Assembly: GCA_963931865.1 (NCBI GenBank)
Contig: OZ007505.1
Coordinates: 10,648,774-10,712,773, forward strand
Origin: Axinella damicornis
Lineage: Eukaryota > Porifera > Demospongiae > Axinellida > Axinellidae
DNA: 64,000 nucleotides
Reading direction: 5' to 3'
Under the pieces are notes generated by a model. That model saw only the letters and a program-made list of their open reading frames with translations. It was not told where the DNA came from and ran no database searches. Positions 45,801 to 58,237 of this stretch are shown in pieces. The stretch's first letter is position 1; each line of letters opens with the position of its first letter. The translations under genes were made by a program, and so were the position numbers.

Positions 45801-48800
45801 ACAGATACACACCTAAATTATTGATGTACCTACGTAATAGCGTAGTGCACTCAACATCCGGTACATGATTGTCAATTGTTGGACTTCACACGGCAGGAGA
45901 ACTTTTGATGACAACGTTTCGATCAGGCTATGCTGATCTTCCTCAGGTCAATACAGAGAATGCATGAGACAGGCATTATATACGTACACAGCTCACCGGA
46001 AGTTATGCAAGAAATTACAAGCAGCTGTAAAAAGGGAAAATAGATAACAATTATATAGAACAGAAAAAATGAAAGTGAAACAATGAGTTGAAATTCCAGG
46101 GTAGTTAGTGTATGACACCGCTCCAGATAGGGCTGACAATGAGACCCTGATCCTGATTGAAGTTAGGAAACTTCCGGATGTACAAGGCTTCTTTCACTCT
46201 TCTTCTGTACAAGTTCATCTCCCGATCTATCACCACACTCTCTTTCCAGTCAATTCGGTGGTCATCCTCTATGCTGTGCTGTGCCACACCCGACCTTTGT
46301 ACATCTCCATTCCGGCAATTTCTCCGGTGTTCGGTAAGTCTGGTTTTAAGGGTTCTTCCAGTTTCTCCAATATATGACCTGTCGCAATCCAAGCAAGGGA
46401 TTTGATAGATCACACCCTTGGTGTCATGGGGGTCTCTCTTCGGTCTGATGTTACTCAAGAGGGAGCCAAGAGTTCTATTTGCCCTGAAATAGACTCGTAT
46501 TCCACTTTTGGCACAGATTCTCTTGATCCTCTCACTGACTCCCTTGACAAAGGGAATGAAGACTGTTGCCTTAGGTTCGGGTCTGTCCCTGTTCGTGGGG
46601 GTTGGGGATATGCGGAGTGCCCTGCGGATCAGGGGGCGAGGGTATCCGTTTCGTTGAAAAACTGTGGTGAGATGTGCCAACTCTTGATTCAGAGTGGTGG
46701 TATCCTGGCAGATGTTCCTGGAGCGGTGTAGTAGGGTGCGGATGATGCCATTCTTTACAGCAGGAGGATGGTATGATCGGTAGTGCAGGTAGCGATCTGT
46801 ATGGGTAGGCTTCCGATAGACCCTAGTTACCAAAGTATTGCTCTCTCCGTCTCGGGACACCCGTACATCAAGGAAGGGGAGTGCTCCCTCCACCTCTTTC
46901 TCCATGGTGAACTGAATAGTGGGTCTAACACTATTGAGGTGTTGCAAGAATGTCGGTAGAGTTTCGGCACCGTGTGACCAGATGATGAACGTGTCGTCCA
47001 CGTATCTGAGCCAGAGTGAGGGTCTCACATCGGTTGACTCCAGTGCTAGTTCCTCAAAGAACTCCATATAGATGTTGGCTATGATTGGTGAGAGAGGTGA
47101 GCCCATTGCAGCACCCTCATCCTGCTGGTATAGGTTGTCACCTTGCGCGAAGTAAGTGGTTTGTAGACATAGCCGAAGTAGGTCCATCAGCGATGTGACA
47201 GTCAGGCTAGTTCTGTCCGGGAGTGTCGAGTCCTGTTCCAGTCGCTGTTGAACAATATCGAGTGCCTCATCGATCGGAACATTGGTAAACAGTGATGAAA
47301 CATCAAAACTGACCATGATGTCCCTATCCGTGAGGGAGAGACCCTTGATGAGTTCGGCGAAATGGGCAGAATTCCTGACATGTGAGGAAGTCTTTCCTGC
47401 TAGGGGGGAGATGATCTTGGCTAGATGTTTGGCCAGCATAGCCTGATCGAAACGTTGTCATCAAAAGTTCTCCTGCCGTGTGAAGTCCAACAATTGACAA
47501 TCATTACGTACACCGCGGCGACATGTCTCTCAACCAATACATCCGGTACATGTATCTCCCAGTTCCAACCCCTCACCTTAGCAATGGCCTGAAGGGTCTC
47601 AATGAGCTCAGCTCTCCCCTCCTTCTCCCCCACAGAGGACACCATCTGGAACAGCTTCTCCACCTGTTCCTCGCGCACCTTCAGGCAGAGCTCGGGGCCA
47701 CCCGTGAACACCTCTGTCAGTACCTCTGCAATGTGTGAGACTGCAAGATTGATCTCGAGCAGGTCGTCCATGCGGTCGTACAACCTGGACATGCACAAGA
47801 GAATGTAGCACATGGCAGGTACTCATCAGAGGATAACATAAGTGAACCGTTACATGTATATTGCTGTACTGGCTTGGCTGCAGATTGGCATTAGGAACAC
47901 ACCTTCTTTGGACCTGGATGTTCTCTTTGGCCAGAGCCTTCAGGAAGCGAAAGCTGGCCACAAACAGAGCTTCGTTGGAATGGCTAAGTCCTGTCTTTGA
48001 TTTCACAGCTTCTCCATCCTCCTCCTCGACTTCCTCCCCACTCCCAACATCCGTGGCGTCCTTTGCATGCATTAGAACATAGTTCAGAACGTCGGAGAGG
48101 ACACCTGTAACGTGGGGACAGTGGTGTGTGTTGTGTTATAGTGTGTGTGTGAGTGAGTGAGTGAGTGAGTGAGTGAGCGAAGGAGTGGGTGAGTGGGTGG
48201 GGAGGTTAGTGGATGGACGAGTGAGCAAGTGATAGGTGTACAGCAGGCCACTACAGCTCACCGAAGTTGTAGAGAATGTTCTGGTTCTGCTGGTGAGGCT
48301 GTTCATTGTCCTCCTGCAGCGAACACATCTGTGTGAATGAGTTGAGGATACGGATGATCTCTGCCCTCTGAGACTCCCCAGCATCGACACTCAAGTGGCG
48401 TCGGAGGGTTGGCAGCAGCTGCCTGATCTCGCCAAAAACCCTCTGTGACTCCTCTGTCACCAGCAGCTGGGTCTGGATGGCCTTCTGAAATAGTGTGACT
48501 TCTGCAGAGTAGAACCGGTTGAGCAGGTGCATAGATCCCTGCACCAGCTCATTGCTTTCATAGCAGGAGAGGTCGATCAGGATGTCTTGGAAGGATGTGG
48601 AGGTGTAGTTGGGAGCTTCAAAGAAGTAGGCACTCTGAGAGAAGATGAATTTCAGCCTCTCTCTGGCTAGTTGCATCAAACTGGGAGGGGGAGAGCCATC
48701 TTCACCATGCTATTGTGTCCACGCAATACATGTATATACTTACGGAAGGTTTTCTGGTATCTGCTTTCCTGGTTCAAGTCTGAGGAAGTCACTGAGGCTG

Positions 48801-48936
48801 GAAGGAGGGCGTGTCCCCGAGGCTGGGGATAAAATGCCCGGACCTGGCACATGTGCACCTACCGGCCCACTTTCCCTCCCCTCACCCTCCACCTCTACAT
48901 CTCCCTTCAGCAAACGGAAGTCGTAGATGAAACGCT

Positions 48937-48969
<33 letters not shown>

Positions 48970-51900
48970 GTGAGAAGCAGTCAACACCTTTTGTCACTTG
49001 CTAAGCAGTAATAAAATGTCATTCACTCTGCATCGCAAAAGGTTTCTACTGGGTTGCTAGGCTACAATAAATGCACATTAACTGTAAGCATAGATTCAGA
49101 GTAGGGGGTGGTGGGTACCTGGAGTCGAATGTAAAATCGGAAGTTGAAAAAGAGCTCCAACACCTCCATAGCCCTGTGTGTGTGTGCGTGTGTGTGTGTG
49201 TGTGTGTGTGCATGTGTGTGTGCATGTGTGTGTGTGTGTGTGTGTGTGTGCATGTGTGTGTGTGTGTGTGGGAGGGAGGGGGGAGGGGGAGGAAGTATAG
49301 ACATAATTATATATTCACATTTCAGATTGTGGCACTGTGTGTACCATTCCTTGATGGCAAACAAGGCAAGGTTCTGCTGAGTCTCCTGATACCTCCCCTT
49401 GGTCTTGAAGAACTCCACCTGGTCCTTGTAGTTCTGAAGAAGGTGTGCATTTGCTCCTGCAGGATGGAAAGGGGGAGGGGAGGGGAAAGGAAGGGAGGGA
49501 GGTGGAAGGGTGTGGGGAGGAGAAGGGGAAGAGTGAGGTGGAGGGTGGGGACATTCCAACCGCCAAGTTAACTAAATCTGTCTGTGTAGGCCACATCTCA
49601 GCTACATACATGTAGCAATAATTAGCCTCAATCAGGAATGAAATTATTATGTCAGATTAATGCACATGCATGCGATGGTACATCCCTGCGTTTAACAAAG
49701 GACACCGTGGATGAGTTGGACGGGTTGGAGCGGCCAGTGCGGCACAGTCAACGCCTTGCAAAGAAAGCAACCTGCAAACACTAGCTGAGATCATGGGCTA
49801 CACGGAAAGAGCGCGTACATCAGCATAGTCGTACGCTTGGCCATCGCTTGCATGACACTACACCTACATACTAATTTTGCTGACATGCATGAGGCATACT
49901 CTGTGCATATACATATTTTTGATTTTAGAGATTGAATGTCTTGAAGGGAGATAGGATTCTAGCTAGCAGTTGGAATATTATTCCAGCCGGACACTCTCAG
50001 TTACTGTTACAGTAGGCGGATCACATGTACGGTCACAGGCAATGCATATGGAGGTAACCTGGGTGCGGGGCCTCAGAGGCAGGGAAGAGGACGTCCTTGA
50101 ACCCGTTGAGCACGTCCACAAGTGGATGCAGGACAGCATCCACATCTTCCGTGTCATCATAGTAGCCGTACTTCACCAGGAGGGCCAGTACCGACAGCAC
50201 CTCCGCCAGTAACAGGTTGTCGTCAACATTGGACACAATGACCTCTGCAGAGCCCTTGATGTGTTCCAGAATCCAGCCCCTCATCTCTGGGAAGTAAACG
50301 TTCTCAACCCCTGTCAGAGCGATAGTGTCTGCCTCTGCAGTTCCAGCAAAGGGGTCCTCTTGTATCTGACCATAGACCTGGTGAGGGAGGACAGTGGTTG
50401 GGGGCATCATGCTCAGTGGCCACCACCAAAATTGAATGTACAATGTACGTAACAACAGCATCCTATAATTATAATCTAACTCTGATGTCTCCACAACCAA
50501 CTCACAAATGAAAGGGAGAGACTCTCCAGCACATTTCTGTTCTCACCAACATCCACAAACATCACTGTAGTAAGTGTGTAAGGACATGGGGGGGGGGGGG
50601 GGGGGGGGGGGGGGTGTAATATATAGAGCCAAAAATATACAATTATGCAGATACAAGATTTTAAGTATGCATGAGTGTGTGTGTGTGTTTGTGTGTAACG
50701 GAAATGGGACCTTCAGGCGGCGGGACTGACTATAGTAATGCACAACCTTTGTACCGTATCTACTGAACCTCGAACTCTGGGAATGCTCACGTATGTTGGG
50801 CAAGGGTTGGAACCTTCCGGCTGGGCAGCTGAACACAGTTGGGGAGCAGCAGCTAAACCGGACGGATGCAGTCGGGGAGCAGCAGCTGAAGTGGACGCAA
50901 TTGGGGTGTAGCAGCAGAAGAAATCGGGGAGTGCTCGATCAGCAGCTGAAGCAGATGCAATTGGGAGCTGCAGCTCAGAAGCGGATGCAATCGGGGGTTA
51001 GCAGCTGAAGTGGACACAACCGTGGAGCGGCAGCTGAATCGGACACAGTCGGGAGGCAGCAGCTGAAGCAGACATAATCGGGGAGCAGCAGCTCTGCACA
51101 GAGAGCTGTCCGGCGCTGGATTGCTCACATAGGGAAATGAGGGGGAAGTAGCTGAGCGAGAGAAGCGAGTGAAGCTACTTGTTATCGTTGATGCTCTTTA
51201 CATGTATATAGCCCCCACTGCTAGAAACAAACTGCACAACCAGGTTGGCTATTGTTTACTGCCATGCAACTAACGCAAGAGCGCATAAGTAGATGCGCTC
51301 TTGACTAACGGTCTAGTGCTTGATGAGCCAGATTTCTGCTAGTGTACCCATCCACATTCAATTAAGTTCTCTATATCTTTACGTCACTCATGTGATAAAA
51401 ATTATTCCAGGTGTTCCCTGCTTTTTCTGTACAATAAGCGATAAAATGCTGGACGGGGGCCAGGGAATGAGGCTCGAGACCAGTAAGTAGCACACACGGA
51501 CACATGCACACCACAGTAGTGAATGTTATTGCAACTACAAAGTGCAAATTATTGTCTCAGCTCAAGAGGTGATTCACTAGTGGAAGCTACGTATGTACAT
51601 GTGTTGCACTGACCTTTGATGAGTTCCACAAACTTGGACCGCAATTCGGGATGTAGGACCTTGTCCTGGGCACATTGCAGGGCTTTCTCAAATGTCATGT
51701 AGTTGAGATCTTCTTTGTCCAAGGCTGCAATCGTCCGAGCATTGTTGCCCTGAAAATAGACAGTCACTCGAACTCAGAGGCGCTCAGTTAAGAGCAATCC
51801 GTGCAGTATTCAACAGGCACACACCAGTGAAACCACAGTACATGAGGCATGCTACATGTACATACCTTGCAGATCTTGCTCCAGAGTTGCAGTTGAGACT

Positions 51901-52535
51901 TGAGAAATTCGCAGTCTACTGAATCGGAGATGTCCTGCAAGAGCACACAAACTCATATACAAGTACACCATACACACATGCACGTACACCACGTGGACAT
52001 GCACATACAATGTACACCTTGTAGACATGTACACCATACACACATGCACGTACACCGCGTAGACATGCACATACAATGTACACCTTGTAGACATGCAGTC
52101 CAACTGCACGCAGAGCGGAGCATGAACATGCAGAATTAGATCATGAACATGCAGAATTAGATCCAACTGATATTGACTTACCTTGGCAGCAATGTCGGAG
52201 AGTTTCTTCCACTCTTGACCCACTCCCGGTTTCTTGAAGTACATGACCCCCTGCTCCCCTTCAGGGTAGTACTCAGATCCCCCCACCTCCATCCGATAGA
52301 AAACATCCTGTGTATGCAGGTGCACGTGTGTGTATACATGTTGTGTTATGTGTGATGTGTGTGTGAGGTGTGTGTGTGTTGTGTGTGTGTGTTGTGTGTG
52401 TGTGTGCGTGATGTGTGCATGTGTGTGATGTGTGTGAGGTATGTGCGTTGTGTGTGTGTGATGTGTGTGTGAGGTGTGTGTGTGTTGTGTGTGTGTGTGC
52501 GTGTGTGCGTGTGCGTGTGTGTGTGTTGTGTTGTG

Positions 52536-52577
<42 letters not shown>

Positions 52578-55500
52578 ACATGTGCGCACGTACATACGTA
52601 TACAGACAGCGGAGACTCACCTTTCCATGCTCGTACACCAGCTTGTCCAGGACAGCATCTGAGGGAAGAGCAGCGGTGAACCATAAACTAGGTGTGAGTT
52701 TACTCCATAAGAAGCCCCATGTGATTGCCGCCTTGAGCGTGCAGATGTGCATGTTGTGCGGCACCGCTTTTTGCAGTCATGCAAATGCTTCAAGAGATGT
52801 TTGCTTGAGGAAAACAGAGCCTCCTTTCGCTATCATTCTTGTTGCCACCAGTCCTCTGCTTTTGCATCCTTTGTAAGCTAGTATCTGCTGCTATCGTGTT
52901 GCCACCAGTCCTTTGCTTTTGTGGCCAGTATGATCATCCACAGACTCGCAAACCACTCCTTGATTGGTCAGCCATGCGACATGCTGGTGCTCCAGATGTG
53001 GGTTTAACTTGATTGAATTTTTTCAGAAAGCAGGAAGTTTCACGCATACATAATTATGTATAAATATGTTCAACTTCTGTGCAATCTAAGAATTTGTGCA
53101 ATCTCGAGATTGCGTGGCATAAGACTTAGTGTGCAATCTCGAGATTGCGCAAAAGAACTGGAACTGTTGGATGGCATCTAAGGGGTCGTTGGAATATCCT
53201 GTGGCCATTCTCTTAGTCAAAGAGAGCAATAGTGGCCCGGAAAATAAATAAACTATTACAGCGCTTACAACTTGTCCCCACATAAGTGCCAGTGCACGAC
53301 GGCTTGGTCAGAATCTTTGTGGGTCTTCTGTGAGAGCCATGCTGCCAGAGACAGCAACAGGCGTGCACGCAACAGCAGTCAATGGGAAGACAAAGTGCTC
53401 ATAAAGTTTGCAGACTCTAGCTGCACTGCAATCATGAGATCCAAGATTTGCAACTCTTGATCAAGATTGTACAGGACATTTGTGCAATCATGAGATACAC
53501 CAGCTGATCGATGCAGTACCAGACTGCCATTATCTGTTACACTTGGTAATTAGGTAGTGATGCTCACTAATTAAACACACTCTGACTCACTTACTCAGTC
53601 TGAGACACACACACACACACACACAAACACTGCATGCTCACTCTGATGGGAGGGGATGGGTCTGTCTCCACACACACACAGGTTTCCGAGGAACTCCATT
53701 AAGCGATGGTCCTGGAGGAAGACAGAAGAACCCAACTCCATATACACATGCAGTGCTGACATTTATTTACGAATTGCACTCATGATTTTCCACCAACTGA
53801 GCTGTAAAGTAGCTATGTATGTAACGTGATACTACCTTTAAGGTTACGGGTTACAGTTTGCTATTGCGCATGCGCGATGCGCGCTTGCGGTTTACAGTCA
53901 ACAGTGAAATGTGGGCGCGACTTTGGGGTCGATTTTTTATTGCTGAAGTAAGGGGCAGGGTAGGTAACTTGTATATTCAATGAGCACACGGTATCCCGTA
54001 ACCTTGACATGATATTATACATAATTGCTTTGTAATCTTGAGGTCAAATCCAGTAAACTATGATTACGCATTGGTGTACCTTGGTGCCCACCAGCTCCTG
54101 GATCATGTAGTCCAATTCTGTCTCAGCCATCTTGGACACTATTGCTCTGGGGGCAGGAGGAGGAGGTGGGGGGATGAGGGGGGAGGAGGGGCAGGAGGAG
54201 GAGGGGGAGGAGGGGGGAATAGGGGGGAAGGAGGAGGGAGGGGTAGAGGGGGAGGAGGGGCAGGAGGAGGAGGGGGGGAGGATTATGATTATGGACAACT
54301 TTCCTTAGGAATGTGGCATTGAGGAATACCTTATAATATGGTTCACTATGTAAGTATTATACACGAAGTAGAATGCATGGTGTGGCATTCCGTACAGTAA
54401 GCAGACACTACTAGTCTTGTTCGGCTCCTCCAGAGCATTCATTGAATACTGCAAGCAAGTGCTTGCGACTCTAGGTAGTGAGCAACCGCGTACCCAATAG
54501 AGGATGTGCACTAAATAGGCAGTCCATGGTCAATATAACATGTGCAATTGTGATTGATGGCAACAAAATAGACATCATATATTATGCAGCGACCAACTGT
54601 TTGAGATGGCAGGCAATACTGTACGTAGGATCTGAAGATTCCGTCCTCCTCCAATAAAGTAGCAATTAACATGTCTTCAAGCAGATGCAGACTAGGAGAG
54701 ATTCCCGTGGGTATCATGCAAGAAGTCAGAAACTGGATGACCATCCCAACGCTCCTCGCTAGCTCAATTGAATCCATTCACTGAGTAAATGATGCCATTT
54801 CACTGGCGGATCCAGGGGTACTTCGTTGAGTTCTGTCGAACTACCCAGAATTATACCCACAAAATATTGTAGACAACGTATCGACACCTAGCGCAGCCGC
54901 TCGATCGAGCTATAGCCGTGTGCGGCATGCCGGCAACGTAGGGGGCGCGAGCCAGCTAGTCCCGTCCTCAGCTCAGGAAAATGTGCGCGCGCGTGCGTGA
55001 AGGTAGCTGTACTTTGCACTCTTAATAATTGGGAACGGGACTTTCCCTGCATGTGGCATCAGACACACACGAGTACTATACAAACCATGGTGGAAGCGGT
55101 CTCGGTTGCAAGAGAAGGAACTAATGGTGAGTCCAGTAGCGATTCTGTTTCTACTCAAGAATGCGCCAAATTGCACCTTAGAGCATCCATATTTCCAAAA
55201 ATTTTCTGGGGGGAGCATGCCCCCCTAGGGAGTGCCGCTTACGCGGCAAGCCGCTCCGCGGCAGGTGGGCTTCGCCCACCAAAAGAACTACCTTCAAGGA
55301 TTTTCTGGATCCGCCGCTGCCATTTGCTTCGGAGTAGATCTTTATGTATCTCAATTAGTAAGTAGTAAGTATATTCATGTTCTCATGCAGTGTACCTCCC
55401 AACTGCATAAATGTTATGTTACTAGTAGCAAGGTGTGCTAATAATCACAGTTCAGGGTACTGTGCAATAATGGGGGAGACGGGAAATCAAGGCTACGTAG

Positions 55501-55758
55501 AGGACACCAGCTACCTATCGTAAAGCTGGTGCACGAACCAATCGCTATCATCAGTAACGGGCGGGGGTTGCTAAGGAGTACAAGGTGGTGCATAAATAAA
55601 CATGCGCAACTCGCAACTTACGCATTGCCCTCCACCATCTCAATCATCACTTCTTCAGCATTCAGCCCCATATGGACCTGGCAGGTGTGAGTGAGTGGGT
55701 GCATGAGTGAGTGTGTGTAGGCGCAACTGTGCATGTGTGTGCACATGTTATTGTGGTG

Positions 55759-55808
<50 letters not shown>

Positions 55809-57779
55809 ATGTGCATATGTGTGTGTAAGTATGTGTATGTGAGGGTGTGTCTGTGTGTGTATTCCCGTGTGTGTATTCCCACCTGTGTCTGAAAGAATTT
55901 GATGAATCTGGCCAAGTAGTTCTCATTCTTGCGGCTGTCTCCTTTCAGGTAACTCTCAATGACCAAGTAACCAGCCTGGCACACTTTCTTCTGCTCACTT
56001 TGATGGGGGGGGGGAGAGGAGGGAGGGAGGAGGAAGAGGGAGGAGGGAGGATGGGGGAGGAAGAGGGAGGAGGGAGTAGTGAGTAGGGAGGAGAAGAGGG
56101 ATGAGGGAGGAAGAGGGGGGGAGGAGAGGGGAGGAAGAGGGGGGAGGGAGAAGGGAGGAGAAGAGCGAGGAGGGAGGAGGGAGGAGGAGGGGGAAGTAAA
56201 GATTCAGGAGGGGCAGCAGGAGGAGTAGAAGTACAGGAAAGAAATGGAGGGAGGATCAGGTGGAGGAAGGAGGAGGGAGAGGAGAGCATACGTAGCAGGG
56301 GAGGTGTAGGAGTGAGGAGAGGTAGCATAGGAAGAGAACAAAAAGCAGGAATCGACAACCAACAACTTGAAAGATGCCATAATTGTGGGTGCATATAATA
56401 TAAGGAAGGCACTGAGCTCTGAGGTCTAACACAGTGTTGCAAAGGTTCTGCATCAGTCACGGACAGAGTTAACTTCCACAGTGTGTTGATAGAGACCAAC
56501 TGGTTAGCTGCTTGTTGGTCGGTCATGCAAGTCTGCTCTTCTACAGTCTCCAATAGCCATAGCCATGTGCACTACTGAAACATCAAAGATGCCTAAGCAT
56601 CGACATCATCCTTGGCCGTGGTAAAACATGTACACAAGCAGCAAGGACTCCCAATGGCCTCTAGCTCTGTAGCACTTCAAAGAGACCTGAGTATCATCCT
56701 GATTCTATAAACTGGTATTTGCAGCTGAGCGTAAATATTGGCCAGCTGTAAATCCGGAAAACGCACAATAGCATGATCAGTGTGGGGTTCGCTCATGCAG
56801 GCTGACACAACAATAAACTGCACTCTAAACGTAGCTAGCCAATAAGTTGGAGACCTAGCCTCGTTCCCAGTCCCACGCCCAGCTTTTCGTCGCTTGCAGT
56901 ACACACCTATACTAACCTGGCATCCTCAGCATCCCGCTTGAACAGTTTCAACACCTCTATCACCAGCTCCAGCACCTGCACACACACACACACACCAGTA
57001 CGAACAACATAGCTGCAACTTCAACAATATATCAATCAATGTACAAACAGCTACAGATATCTTCATATCCTACCCGGAGGTTTCTAAGCAGCTTCTGCCT
57101 GTCCTTGGAGTCACGGGCACTGGGTGTGATGAGGAACTCCGAGAGCTCCTGGAGGGCAGATGTGACTGGGTAGGATGTATAGGCACCCAAGGGAGGTGCA
57201 CCCGGCTTTGTTCTCTGGGAGGGTGTACGTGTGGGGGGAGAGTGTGTGGTGGGATGGCGCATGTGCGGGGGAGGGGTGGTTATTAGTTACATGTAAGTCA
57301 GTGAACAAGTTCCTTGTTGGTGGAGGAAACTATGTAGTCTAGGCCATTCTTCCAAACTCAACATTTCAATTGCAATTCCAAATTTTGCATTTCCAAACCT
57401 ACGCTAGTACTTTCTTCTTCCAAACTCAACATTTCAATTGGAATTCCAAATTTGCATTTCCAAACGTACACTAGTATTTCTATTATCAGCTACAAGTTGT
57501 CTAGACCCAAGAGCCACCAGAAGAGGCATAAAACATTTCGTAGGGGGAAGATCCAGGGAGCCCCTCTGTAGGAGCCCCTGCAATTAACAAGACCACTTTC
57601 ATTCAAATTGGCTTCATGGGTTAAAACCATATTCTCAATCTTTGTGGTTGCGAGGGGTTTCTTCTAATAAGTGTGTAGGTGGGCGTGTACCCACCTCTCT
57701 GATGTATGTGGTGAGGATGGGGACAATACCAGCCACAAAGTTGAACTTGTCCACCAGAGGCTCTTCCACCTTGATGTGT

Positions 57780-57810
<31 letters not shown>

Positions 57811-58195
57811 GGGGGGGGGATTGGAGGTGAGGGAGGATTGAGGATAACTTCAGGGGGGATCGCATGGCACACTGTGTGAGCAGGGTGAGTCCATACCTGC
57901 TCTAGGGTGAAGGCATCATCATAGTTCATGGTCTCTGTGGCTGAAAGCTGGAGGACAATCAGATTGAGATACTGAAATCCCTTCCAATACACATGAAGCT
58001 AACCATAATATATAGTACACCTCCCTCCCTTCCCCTCTTCCCTTTTCCCCCCTCTATCCTCCCTCCGTTCCTAGTCCCCTTCCTATTCCTTCCATTCTGA
58101 CACACCATGAACAGCTCTGCACTGTCCCACTCCAGTCCCTCCAGACCAGGTGCATTTGGGTCAAACCCCCTCCGTTTATACCGTTTGCCTGGAAG

Positions 58196-58237
<42 letters not shown>

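Larger units (their letters stand above)
45854..47552 (-). mobile_element. Penelope-like retroelement, 5'-truncated, GIY-YIG type
   Basis: Bounded by 14-bp direct target duplications ACATCCGGTACATG (45854-45867 and 47539-47552). A perfect 69-bp inverted repeat lies at 45867-45935 and 47434-47502. The 444-codon ORF on the minus strand encodes reverse transcriptase and GIY-YIG endonuclease. The missing N-terminal part of RT and the inverted end piece fit 5' truncation with end inversion during insertion, as reported for Penelope-like elements. Inserted in the intron between IP3R exons 32 and 33, opposite neither gene direction: same strand as the host gene. Confidence 0.93.

Noticed and set aside
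46108..46731. Plus-strand ORFs inside the Penelope-like element
   Set aside because: Antisense shadows of the RT/GIY-YIG frame.
49062..49571. Long ORFs in both directions across TG and GA repeats
   Set aside because: They read poly His/Thr, Cys/Val or Pro/Ser from microsatellites and overlap real IP3R exons; artefacts of low complexity.
51852..52876. ORFs of 112-247 codons around the 52-kb TG array
   Set aside because: Open only because TG repeats lack stops; the real coding parts are IP3R exons 22 and 23 in their own frames.
55945..56553. 202-codon Pro/Ser/Leu-rich ORF
   Set aside because: Product of the polypurine tract; no composition or motif of a real protein beyond the first IP3R exon piece.
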